A stretch of 64,000 bases of DNA from Sphingomonas sp. Lineage in GTDB: Bacteria; Pseudomonadota; Alphaproteobacteria; Sphingomonadales; Sphingomonadaceae. The notes beneath the pieces are model-generated. The model did not search any database. It was not told where the DNA came from and saw nothing but the letters and a program-made list of their open reading frames with translations. Every line of letters begins with the position of its first letter. Position 1 is the first letter of the stretch. The position numbers and the translations under genes are program-made. Location: assembly GCF_019746665.1 (NCBI RefSeq), contig NZ_JAIERS010000015.1, forward strand, positions 1-64,000, given 5' to 3'. Below are positions 17,291 through 25,687 of the stretch, piece by piece.

Positions 17291-19465
17291 GTGACCAGCC
17301 TGTCCCCTATCCAACTGGCCACCCTGAGCGCGGCGCTGGCGATTGCCGGCGCCGCCGGTGCCGGGGCGGACGCGCAGACAACCGCCGACCCGACTGCGTC
17401 GTCCGCCCTGGCACAACACTCCCCGTCACCACCCGACATGCCCGCGATCGAGGGCATGACGCCCACCGAGGTGACACGGATGGCGCCGATGGCGGCGCTG
17501 CCTCCCGACATCGTCGTCACCGGCGCGCGGGTGCGCCGCCAGACCAGCCTGGTCGCGAGCGGCGCGGTGCTTTCGGGCGAGGAACTGGCCGCGCGCGCCC
17601 GCTCGACGATCGGCGAGACGCTCGCCCACCAGCCCGGCATCAGCTCTACCGCCTTCGGCCCCAGCGCTTCGCGCCCGGTGCTGCGCGGCTTCCAGGGTGA
17701 GCGCGGGCGGCTGCTGATCGACGGGGTGGGGACGCTCGACGTATCGAACACCAGTCCCGATCACGCGGTCGCGCTCAACCCGCTGGTCGCCGACCGGATC
17801 GAACTGCTGCGCGGACCGGCGGCGCTGCTCTATGCTTCGGGATCGAACGGCGGGGTGGTGAACACCGTCAGCGGGCGCATCCCGCGCCGCGCGCCGGCTG
17901 GGATCGAGGCGACGACGCAGCTCGGCTATGGCAGCGCCGCGACCGAGGCGAGCTTCGGCGCGCGCGTCGATGCGCCGCTCGGCGGCCTCTGGGTCGCGCA
18001 TTTCGACAGCCAGTATCTGCGCGGCGATTCGGTCGAGACCGGCGGGTTCATCCTCGCGCCGATCGAGCGCGCCGTCGCCGCCGCCGCGCCCGATCCGGCG
18101 ATCGCGCGGCTGGCACGGCTGCGCGGGCCGCTCCCCAATACCGGGTTCCAGACCTGGGAAGTGGGCGGGGGCTTGAGCGCGGTATTCGGCGGCGGCCATG
18201 CGGGCTTTTCGCTCTCGAACTACGGCAATCAATATGGCCTGCCGACGCGGCTGTCGCTCGATCCGGCGACGCCGCAGCCCGACACCTATATCGCGCTCAA
18301 CCAGCTGCGCATCGACGGCCGGTTCGAGGTCGATCTGCCCGCCGGGCCGTTGAGCACGCTGCGCGGCCGCTTCGCCTGGGCCGATTACCGCCATTTCGAG
18401 ATCGTGCGCGGCGGCCCGATTTCGGCGGCGTTCCGTAATCTGGGCTATGAAAGCCGGGTGGAAGCGGTGTTCGGCCGTCACGCCTGGCGCGCGACGCTCG
18501 GCGCGTCCTATGCCGATCGCGATTTCAAGGTGCTGGGCGCGGCGCCGCTGCTGCCGCCCAACCGCACCCGACAATATGCGCTGTTCGCGCTGCACGATCT
18601 CGATCTCGGCCGGCTGAAGCTGGAGGGCGCGGTGCGGTTCGACCAGAGCGACGTGCGCGCGGTGGTCGATCCCATCCTGCGCAACCCGCCGCTCGGGCGC
18701 GGCTTTGGCGTCTGGGCGATTTCGGGCGGCGCCAATTATGCGCTGGTGCCCCAATGGAAGCTCGCGCTCAACGCCAGCTATCTGGAGCGCGCGCCGGTGG
18801 TCGAGGAATTGCTGACCCAGGGCATAGACCCCGGAACGCAGGGCCAGTTGATCGGCAACCCCGCGCTTCCGATCGAGCGCAGCTGGGGCATCGAGGCGGT
18901 GCTGCGCGGGCAGGGACGCTGGGGCAGCGCGACGATCGCCGCGCATTACACCGATTTTTCGAGCTATATTTTTCCCGCCGAGACCGGTGCGTTGGTGCAG
19001 GGGCTACCGGTGTTCGCCTTCACTGTCGCCCCCGCGCGTTATTGGGGGATCGAGGCGCAGGGCCGGGTGCCCATCGCGCGCTGGCACGGGGTTGCCATCG
19101 CGGGTGACGCGCTGGTCGATTATACCGAGGCGACGCTCGCCGGCGGCGCGCCGGTTCCCCGCATCCCGCCGCTACGACTGCTGGCGGGGATGAGCGCCAC
19201 CGCCTCCCGGCTGGACGGGCGCGCCGAGATTGAGTGGACCACGCCGCAAAGCCGCGTCGCCGCGTTCGAAACGCCGACGCGCGGCTTTGTGATGGTGAAC
19301 CTGAGTCTCGCCTGGAAGCCGCTGCCGCGCCTTAGCCGGTTGCAACTACGCCTCGTCGCGAACAACCTGTTCGATGCCGAGGCGCGCCGCCATGCGAGCT
19401 TCCTGAAGGACTTCGCGCCGCTCGCGGGGCGCGACGTGCGGCTGAGCGCTCGGTTGGGGTTTTAG
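17291..19465 (+). CDS. TonB-dependent receptor, ZnuD/OprC-like (metal type)
   Basis: About 724 residues from a GTG start at 17291 with a signal peptide (SLSPIQLATLSAALAIAGAA, cut after GADAQ). A spacer rich in H, M and P follows, then a TonB box-like PDIVVTG, a plug domain (ETLAHQPGISSTAFGPSASR, VLRGFQGERGRLLIDGVGT, RIELLRGPAALLYASGSNGG) and a barrel. The ending NLFDAEARRHASFLKDFAPL with GRDVRLSARLGF is the signature end seen in ZnuD/OprC-like zinc or copper receptors. Metal import is therefore likely but not proven. The start lacks a strong ribosome site, suggesting coupling to the upstream secreted-protein gene. Confidence 0.85.
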   Translation: MTSLSPIQLATLSAALAIAGAAGAGADAQTTADPTASSALAQHSPSPPDMPAIEGMTPTEVTRMAPMAALPPDIVVTGARVRRQTSLVASGAVLSGEELAARARSTIGETLAHQPGISSTAFGPSASRPVLRGFQGERGRLLIDGVGTLDVSNTSPDHAVALNPLVADRIELLRGPAALLYASGSNGGVVNTVSGRIPRRAPAGIEATTQLGYGSAATEASFGARVDAPLGGLWVAHFDSQYLRGDSVETGGFILAPIERAVAAAAPDPAIARLARLRGPLPNTGFQTWEVGGGLSAVFGGGHAGFSLSNYGNQYGLPTRLSLDPATPQPDTYIALNQLRIDGRFEVDLPAGPLSTLRGRFAWADYRHFEIVRGGPISAAFRNLGYESRVEAVFGRHAWRATLGASYADRDFKVLGAAPLLPPNRTRQYALFALHDLDLGRLKLEGAVRFDQSDVRAVVDPILRNPPLGRGFGVWAISGGANYALVPQWKLALNASYLERAPVVEELLTQGIDPGTQGQLIGNPALPIERSWGIEAVLRGQGRWGSATIAAHYTDFSSYIFPAETGALVQGLPVFAFTVAPARYWGIEAQGRVPIARWHGVAIAGDALVDYTEATLAGGAPVPRIPPLRLLAGMSATASRLDGRAEIEWTTPQSRVAAFETPTRGFVMVNLSLAWKPLPRLSRLQLRLVANNLFDAEARRHASFLKDFAPLAGRDVRLSARLGF

Positions 19466-19625
19466 GGGGGCGCCATCCCAAAAATGACGTGCACCCATAG
19501 ATACCAAAGTCACCCCCGACGTTATCCGCGGTCCCACTTCTTCTCCTGTCGCCAGGTAGCGGGATCGCGGCTCATGGCCGGGGTAACGGGCAGTTCATTG
19601 GGGGGACGCTGACCCGCCCGCCGCC

Positions 19626-20747
19626 TCAAAGACCCTCGGGCTTCGGCCCGCGCCGGACGGTGTCGAGCGTCGCGCAGTGAAACGCGCCGCCGAACGGACC
19701 GTAAGCGATGAAGTCGCACGGGATCGGCTCATAGCCCCAGTCCTTGAACGCCTTGATCAGGCTCGGCTGGCGCTCTTCCACGATCACGCGCTTCTCGTCG
19801 ATCGAGAGCACGTTGATGCTCGTCCACGGGCTGCACATGGAGATTTTCTCCATGATGTCGTCGACCGGATCAGGGCGCGGCGCGATCAGCAGCTCCCAGT
19901 CCTTCAGCACCGGGGGCAGCGCGTCCATGTCCAGATAATCGGGGTTCACCAGCGCGCGCTTGGGGCCGAGGATCAGGAAGGTGGAATCGATGTGCATCGG
20001 GTTGCGGCACTTGCTCGGCATCCGGTGGATGCGGAACCGGTCACCCAGATGGCGTTCGAGCCAGGTGATGCCCATTTCGTTCGTCACGTTCGAGCGGGTG
20101 ACGAAAATGTCGCGCCCGGCGCGCGCGAAGTCGGCGGCGTCGAACACCGGCTCGAACTCGGTCGTCAGGAAGCGCAGCGGCTCGCCATATTTGGGAATGG
20201 TATAGTTATAGTCGAAAATCTCGTCGGTCAGCTGCGGGCGCGGGGCCGAGGTCCAGCGCGCGCCGCGCCGAAAATAATCCTTGAACAGCCGGCGATAGGC
20301 GTCGCCCTCGAAATAGCGCGAACGCCACGCCATCGGGGTTTCGATGATCTCATCGCCGATCACCAGATAGCCGTCGCGCGGGCAGGCGACGCAGAAGCCC
20401 TTGCTCGACCATAGCGGCGAGCCGAAGCTGCGATGGTGCGGTACCTGGTCCGGGCGGACGACCTTGACGTTCGCCTGTTCGAGCACGCGGATCAGGTTGT
20501 CGAGCGCCGCCTGGCCGCGCTTGACCATCCATTTGGGATAGCGGCGTCCCGCGACCAGCCGGTGCAGCCGGCCGGTGAAGCTCGGGACGTTGAGCGTCAC
20601 CGAGACGTGATAGGGCGGGATCGTCGCGCCTTCCAACCGGCCGACGATGACTTCCTCAAGCGGATCCCACTCGTTCCACGACCACACCGCGGGCAGCGCG
20701 GCCTCCGGCGTGCCGCTGTGCGAAGGCGCATCCTGTTCAAGCAACAT
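19626..20747 (-). CDS. Glycine amidinotransferase-like enzyme (AGAT family)
   Basis: The 373-residue protein aligns with L-arginine:glycine amidinotransferase over its length. The catalytic triad is readable: aspartate D206 in FDAADFARAGRDIF, histidine H252 in NPMHIDSTF and the nucleophilic cysteine C358 in GPFGGAFHCATLDTVRRG. Spacing matches the mammalian enzyme (D254, H303, C407). Such enzymes move an amidino group from arginine to an amine, giving guanidinoacetate or related products in creatine-like compounds and some natural-product pathways. The acceptor here is unknown. The gene follows the chlorite-dismutase-family gene by eight bases and may be the last gene of the run beginning at GH42. 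Confidence 0.9.
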   Translation of the reverse strand: MLLEQDAPSHSGTPEAALPAVWSWNEWDPLEEVIVGRLEGATIPPYHVSVTLNVPSFTGRLHRLVAGRRYPKWMVKRGQAALDNLIRVLEQANVKVVRPDQVPHHRSFGSPLWSSKGFCVACPRDGYLVIGDEIIETPMAWRSRYFEGDAYRRLFKDYFRRGARWTSAPRPQLTDEIFDYNYTIPKYGEPLRFLTTEFEPVFDAADFARAGRDIFVTRSNVTNEMGITWLERHLGDRFRIHRMPSKCRNPMHIDSTFLILGPKRALVNPDYLDMDALPPVLKDWELLIAPRPDPVDDIMEKISMCSPWTSINVLSIDEKRVIVEERQPSLIKAFKDWGYEPIPCDFIAYGPFGGAFHCATLDTVRRGPKPEGL

Positions 20748-20755
20748 CTAGCGAC

Positions 20756-21316
20756 TCATTCCCCTGGCTTCGGCGCCTCCGCATCCGGCAACCGGACCAG
20801 GCGCACTTCCACTTCGCGCGCGACATGGCGCCATTCCTCGGTCTCGCGCAACCTTTTAAGTAGTTTATCGAAGGCGCCCTCATGCTCGGGGGCGAACTCG
20901 AACCAGGTCAGGAAATCGAACTCGCCGCCCAAGTCCCGGCAATGATAGAGTTTTCGGGCGACCTCCGGCAGATACTCGTGCCCGATCGAGAAATGGCCGC
21001 TGCGCGCGTAGATCGCGCGGCGCTCGTCCTGCGCCAGTGCCCACCAGGCGCTGCTCTTGCTGATCGGAATCAGCACGCCGTGAAGCGCCTCCCGCCGGTC
21101 GAGCGGGGCGGAGACCGGCTGCAGCGCGTCGCGTTCGTCGGCGGTGGTGTAGCGCAGATTGCTGGCGATGCCGCTCAATTGCCAGGCGCCGCGCCCCGGC
21201 GGGCCGACCGCGAGCCGTTCGGCCGGGGGCAGGGTGCCGCCGATGATCGGCTCGATCGAGGTGATCTGCCAGCGACCTGTGGTGCCGGCGGTGAAGTGGG
21301 TGGGCTGAGCGAACAT
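20756..21316 (-). CDS. Chlorite dismutase-family protein without export signal
   Basis: This 186-residue protein is a paralogue of the product at 905-1639 (shared GVLIPISKSSAWWALAQDER, RSGHFSIGHEYLPEVARKLY, then HCRDLGG and FDFLTWFEFAPEHE). H125 sits at the proximal heme-ligand position. Unlike that protein it has no twin-arginine signal and should be cytosolic. It is only eight bases upstream of the amidinotransferase gene and 36 bases downstream of the GH42 gene, on the same strand. The ribosome site before 21316 is weak. Its reaction is unknown; heme-dependent chemistry on a guanidino compound is a speculation from position only. Confidence 0.8.
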   Translation of the reverse strand: MFAQPTHFTAGTTGRWQITSIEPIIGGTLPPAERLAVGPPGRGAWQLSGIASNLRYTTADERDALQPVSAPLDRREALHGVLIPISKSSAWWALAQDERRAIYARSGHFSIGHEYLPEVARKLYHCRDLGGEFDFLTWFEFAPEHEGAFDKLLKRLRETEEWRHVAREVEVRLVRLPDAEAPKPGE

Positions 21317-21352
21317 GGCGTCGTTGTGCGCGTTGGTCTGGCGCCGGTCTTT

Positions 21353-23293
21353 TCAACCATTGCGCCCCCGTATCGGCCACGCCGCGACACCGGCGGGCGG
21401 GAGCGGGTCGGCGCCGATCATGGGCGCGCCGAACTCCAACGGGGTGAGCGGCACCGCTTCGGGGCCATAGTTAAACGCGAAGCACCAGCGATCGGTGCGG
21501 CGCACGCGAAGGTCGGCGGGCAGGGGGGTGAGCTTTAGGTCGGCCTCCAGCGCCATGCGTCGCATCAGCCGGTCGAGCAAGGCAGCGTCGGGCCAGGCGC
21601 CGAGGTAGCGCAGTTGCCCCGAGCCGAACACGATACCGCGTCCGTCGGCGAGCTCTTCCTCGGGGGCCAGGTCGCTCTCGACATGCTCGAGCCAGCGGGT
21701 CACCGCGAAGCCGTCGCCGTGCTCGGCCAAGCCCTCGCGCAGGCTTTCGACGCGCACGACTTTTAGCGGCAAATGCTCCTGGAGCGGGCCGGGCGGCAGC
21801 TCGGGCGGGGTCTGGAAGCTTTCGGTGCGGCTGCCGGTGCGCGGGCCGAACAGCACGGGGACGCCGAGCGCCGCGATCCTGTCCGCCGTCGCTGTGTCGA
21901 GCATCGGCAGGCTGGGCGCGACGATCATCCGGTAGGCCGCCAGATCGGCCTCGGGCGGCACGATGTCGACGTCCAAGCCCAGCCGGCGCAACGCCGTGTA
22001 CCATTCGTGGGCGAGCTGCAGATAGCGGAAGCTCTTGCCCTGGGGCTGGGTCTCGATCGCCCAACTCGCGGGATAGCTGAACAGCAGCGCGACCGGGGCT
22101 TGCGGCGTGCCGACCTCCCCCAGCGCCGCCAGATCGTGCGCGGCGGCGCGCGCCTCGATCGCGCCCTGATCCTCGGCGCTGTCGGGGCGGAGCAGCCCGG
22201 CGTGATGCGCCTCCTGCCCGAACGGCGCCTGGCGCCAGCGGAAATAGCTGGTCAGCTCGGCACCATGCGCCGCGGCCTCCAGCGTCCACAGCCGCACCAT
22301 GCCGGGAAGCGGGGCGGGGTTGTGCGCGGACCAGTTCACCGGCCCCGGCTGCTGCTCCATCACCCACCAGCGCCCGCGCCCGGCGCCGCGATAGAGATCA
22401 TGGTGGAAGGCGGCGATGTCCGGATGGCCTTGCCGGGCGTAACGCAGCTTATCCTCGCGGCTGAACCAGAAGCTGTCGAGGAAGCCGATCGGATAGCTGT
22501 CCCACGTCGCTACATCGAGATCGGCGCTGACGTCATGGTGATCGAACTGGGTGAAGAAGCCCATGAAGTTATGGACGATGTCGCGCCCCGGCGAGTCCGC
22601 GCGCAGGATCGCGACTTGCGCCGCGTTGAAGGCGCGCACCTGATCGGAGGAAAAGCGCCGCCAGTCCATCACATGCGCCGGGTGCGGCTCGGTGACGGTG
22701 AGGTTGGGCGGGTCGATCTCGGCGAAGTCGCGATATTCCATCGACCAGAAGACGGTGCCCCAGGCGGCGTTGAGCGCCGCGACATCGCCATAGCGCGCGC
22801 CGAGCCACGCCCGGAACCCCTCGGCGGCGGCTGGCGAATGGCTGATCGCGGTATCGTGGCAGCCATATTCATTGTCGGTCTGCCACGCGACGATGGCGGG
22901 ATGATCGCCGTACCGTTCGGCCAGCGCGCGGGTGATGCGCTCGGCCTCGGCGCGGTAGCCGGGGTGCGAGAAGCAATAATGGCGCCGCGAGCCGAAACGG
23001 CGCGGGCGACCCTGGGCGTCGAGCGCGATCATGTCGGGCATTTGATCGACCAGCCATTTGGGCGGGGTCGCGGTCGGCGTGCCGAGGATGATGCCAAGGC
23101 CCTCGGCCGCCAGCGTCGCGATCGCGCGATCGAGCCAGCCCCAGTCGAACCGACCCGGTTCGGGCTCGATCCGGCTCCAGGCGAATTCGCCGATGCGGAC
23201 CCGGCTGAGCCCGAGCGCGGCCATCCGCCGCGCATCCTCGGCCCACCAAGCCTCGGGCCAATGTTCGGGGTAATAGCAGCAGCCCAGACGCAT
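21353..23293 (-). CDS. Beta-galactosidase, glycoside hydrolase family 42
   Basis: The 646-residue protein begins GCCYYPEHWPEAWWAEDARR, typical of GH42, and has the acid/base glutamate E142 (AWQTDNEYGC) and nucleophile E313 (VMEQQPGPVNW). It also has the trimerisation/glutamine-amidotransferase-like middle domain (VALLFSYPASWAIETQP) and a small beta C-terminal domain (WCFAFNYGPEAV). It hydrolyses terminal beta-galactosides; no signal peptide is present, so it should act in the cytosol on imported sugars. AAGGGAG precedes the ATG; a longer GTG form would overlap the divergent promoter. The SSS symporter gene is divergent 87 bases away, suggesting shared control of uptake and hydrolysis. Confidence 0.93.
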   Translation of the reverse strand: MRLGCCYYPEHWPEAWWAEDARRMAALGLSRVRIGEFAWSRIEPEPGRFDWGWLDRAIATLAAEGLGIILGTPTATPPKWLVDQMPDMIALDAQGRPRRFGSRRHYCFSHPGYRAEAERITRALAERYGDHPAIVAWQTDNEYGCHDTAISHSPAAAEGFRAWLGARYGDVAALNAAWGTVFWSMEYRDFAEIDPPNLTVTEPHPAHVMDWRRFSSDQVRAFNAAQVAILRADSPGRDIVHNFMGFFTQFDHHDVSADLDVATWDSYPIGFLDSFWFSREDKLRYARQGHPDIAAFHHDLYRGAGRGRWWVMEQQPGPVNWSAHNPAPLPGMVRLWTLEAAAHGAELTSYFRWRQAPFGQEAHHAGLLRPDSAEDQGAIEARAAAHDLAALGEVGTPQAPVALLFSYPASWAIETQPQGKSFRYLQLAHEWYTALRRLGLDVDIVPPEADLAAYRMIVAPSLPMLDTATADRIAALGVPVLFGPRTGSRTESFQTPPELPPGPLQEHLPLKVVRVESLREGLAEHGDGFAVTRWLEHVESDLAPEEELADGRGIVFGSGQLRYLGAWPDAALLDRLMRRMALEADLKLTPLPADLRVRRTDRWCFAFNYGPEAVPLTPLEFGAPMIGADPLPPAGVAAWPIRGRNG

Positions 23294-23380
23294 TACGATC
23301 TCCCTTGGCGGCCGGCATAGCCTGCCGGCTTGCGCGCGCGAAAGCACCTTCTATGCTCTTTGAAAAACAGGGGAGTGGAG

Positions 23381-24817
23381 ATGAACGGCGTTCAGATCGC
23401 GGTCGCGCTGGGGATACTCGCGCTGATCGCGCTCGCCACCTGGGCCAAGGTGCGCACCACCCGCCACGACGGATCGGAGCGCGACGTCTATCTCGCCGGT
23501 GGCGGGCTCAGCTGGCTGTACGTCGCGGGTGCGATCACGCTCACCAATCTCTCGACCGATCAGCTGGTCGGCATGAACGGCAACCAGATGTTGCTGCTCG
23601 CCTGGTGGGAGATTTCGGGCTTTTTCGGGTTGCTGATCCTCGCCTTCGTGTTCGTGCCCATTTACTATCGCAACGGCTGCACCACCGTCACCCAGTTGCT
23701 CGAACGCCGCTACGCGGGCGAAACGGCGGAGGTGCGGTTGCTGATCTCCGCGCTGTTCCTGTTCGGCAATGTGCTGATCTATGTCCCCGCCGGGCTCTAC
23801 AGCGGGGCGCTGTTCCTGAACGCGCTGTTTGGCGGCGGCATCCCGCTGATCGCGCTCGCGGCGTTCCTGGCGGCGGTGAGTGCCGCCTATACGATCCTCG
23901 GCGGGCTGCGCGCGGTCGCGGTGATGGACACTTATTCGGGCTTTGGCGTGCTTGGCGTCGCGCTGCTGATCGTGCTGCTCGCACTGTCGGCGATCGGCTG
24001 GGACTTGAGCGGGGTTCCCGCGGAGCGGCTCACCTTCATCGGCGACGCCAACTCGCCGATCCCGTTCCACACGCTGTTCACGGGCATGGTGTTCATCCAG
24101 ATTTACTATTGGTCCACCAACCAGAACATCACCCAGAAGGCGATGATCGCGCCCAATGTGCGGGAAGCGCAGAAGGGGGTGCTGGCGGCGGCGGTGGTGC
24201 GTATCCTGATCATCCCGGTGATCGTCACGCTGCCGGGCGTCGTCGCCTACAAGCTGCTCGGCCCGGTGGGGGACAAGGCGTACGGCCTGCTCGTCGCGCG
24301 CATCCTGCCGGCCTGGCTCGCCGGCGCGTTCGCGGCGATGATCGCGGCGGCAGTGATCGCGCACACCGCCGCCATCCTGAACGCGACCGTCGCGCTCTAC
24401 GCGGTCGATTTCCACCCGCGCATCGTCGGCGAGGTGCGCGACCAATGGCGGCTTTCCGGAGTGGCGACGCTGGTGGTGACGGCGATCGCGCTGGTGCTGG
24501 TGCCCGTTTACGCGGGAGCGAACAGCATCATCAACCTGTTGCAGCAATTGAACGGTTTGTCCTCGATGCCGATCCTGTCGGCGTTCATCGTCGGCTTGGT
24601 GTTTCGTGGGGTGTCGGGGCGGGCGGCGATGGTGGGGGTGATCTGGGGGGTGCTGCTGTACGCCCTGTTCCAATTCGTGCTCGCGCCCGGGGGCTGGGTG
24701 ACGCTGCATTACATCGATTTCATGGTCGTGGTGCTCGCGAGCTCGGTCGCCGCCGCGTTGATCGCCAACCGAATAGGCGGCGGCGAACGCGGTATCGATG
24801 CCGGCATATTTACGTGA
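23381..24817 (+). CDS. Sodium:solute symporter (SSS family), probable sugar transporter
   Basis: The 478-residue protein has about 13 hydrophobic segments and SSS-family signatures: VYLAGGGLSWLYVAGAITLT with NLSTDQLVGMNG at the first helices, AAYTILGGLRAVAVMDTYSG, and IYYWSTNQNITQKAMIAPNV in the loop typical of SGLT-like sugar carriers. It should couple sodium entry to uptake of a small solute. GGGGAGTGGAG stands directly before the ATG at 23381. Divergence from the GH42 gene points to a galactoside or its product as substrate, an inference from context. Confidence 0.9.
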   Translation: MNGVQIAVALGILALIALATWAKVRTTRHDGSERDVYLAGGGLSWLYVAGAITLTNLSTDQLVGMNGNQMLLLAWWEISGFFGLLILAFVFVPIYYRNGCTTVTQLLERRYAGETAEVRLLISALFLFGNVLIYVPAGLYSGALFLNALFGGGIPLIALAAFLAAVSAAYTILGGLRAVAVMDTYSGFGVLGVALLIVLLALSAIGWDLSGVPAERLTFIGDANSPIPFHTLFTGMVFIQIYYWSTNQNITQKAMIAPNVREAQKGVLAAAVVRILIIPVIVTLPGVVAYKLLGPVGDKAYGLLVARILPAWLAGAFAAMIAAAVIAHTAAILNATVALYAVDFHPRIVGEVRDQWRLSGVATLVVTAIALVLVPVYAGANSIINLLQQLNGLSSMPILSAFIVGLVFRGVSGRAAMVGVIWGVLLYALFQFVLAPGGWVTLHYIDFMVVVLASSVAAALIANRIGGGERGIDAGIFT

Positions 24818-25067
24818 CTCAGCCGGCGATTCCTAACCTTGATCAAGGGCGCGGCACGGCCCATGGCCCCTCTTGCCCAAAGCGGGCAACGCTTTGCAAA
24901 ATTAGGTCGTTACGATCTTGAAAGAAGATTGGACAAACACGACTTCCGTGGGAGTCAAGCTGGATAAATCGTGAATAGACGCGGTGCGGCGATCGGCCGC
25001 ATTGCGCAGTGTGGGCCGCGTTCCTCTTTGGCCGATCCCTGGTAAAAGCTGGCGCCGGAGACAAGCC

Positions 25068-25673
25068 GTGCACGTCTATATCGTTGACGACGAACCCGAA
25101 TTGCTTACCTCGCTCGCGATCCTGCTGCGTCGCGCCGGGCACGAGGTGGCCGGTTTCGCCACCGCCAACGCCTTCCTGTCGGTCGCGGATGATCTGCCGC
25201 TTGGTTGCGTGCTGCTCGATCTGCATTTGCCGGATTTGAGCGGGCTGCAAGTGCAAACCCGACTGAACGAGGCCGAATGCGGGCATCCGGTCGTTTTGCT
25301 CACCGGCGCGGGCGACGTGCCCGACGCGGTGGCGGCGATGCGCGCCGGCGCGCTCGATTTCATTCGCAAGCCATATCGCGCGGCGGAGCTGCACGAGGCG
25401 TTGGAACGCGCCGATGCCGCGCTCGAACTCGCCCGCGAACGCCGCCGCCGAGCCAAGCGGCTGGTCGCGCTCGAGCGCTTGTCGCTGCGCGAGCGTGAGG
25501 TGCTGGCCGCGCTCGCGCATGGCGGGCCGAGCAAGACGGTGGCCTATGATCTTGGCATCAGCGTGCGCACCGTGGAGATGCACCGGGCCAACATTCTGAA
25601 AAAGCTCGACGTTCCCAATATCGGCGCCGCGTTGTTGATGGCGCAGGCGGGCAACATGCTCAATCTGCAATAA
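25068..25673 (+). CDS. FixJ/NarL-type response regulator
   Basis: The 201-residue protein has a receiver domain (VYIVDDEPELLTSLAILLRR, phosphoacceptor D51 in CVLLDLHLPDLSG, K101 in FIRKPYR) and a C-terminal LuxR-type helix-turn-helix (LSLREREVLAALAHGGPSKT, VAYDLGISVRTVEMHRANIL and KKLDV). The linker is rich in arginine and leucine. The GTG start at 25068 has GGAG nine bases upstream. The hybrid kinase at 25688-28753 is convergent, its end 14 bases away, and is the likely partner. Their arrangement resembles FixJ/FixL-like pairs, but no heme PAS histidine is obvious. A 12-base perfect palindrome lies upstream at 24837-24848. Confidence 0.9.
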   Translation: MHVYIVDDEPELLTSLAILLRRAGHEVAGFATANAFLSVADDLPLGCVLLDLHLPDLSGLQVQTRLNEAECGHPVVLLTGAGDVPDAVAAMRAGALDFIRKPYRAAELHEALERADAALELARERRRRAKRLVALERLSLREREVLAALAHGGPSKTVAYDLGISVRTVEMHRANILKKLDVPNIGAALLMAQAGNMLNLQ

Positions 25674-25687
25674 CGCGCGCGATTAGG

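Noticed and set aside
17426-18946. 506-residue minus-strand frame opposite the ZnuD-like receptor
   Set aside because: Same antisense effect; composition is dominated by R, A and Q with no motif and no ribosome site.
21773-23320. 515-residue plus-strand frame opposite GH42
   Set aside because: GH42 is certain on the minus strand; the plus frame lacks any family pattern.
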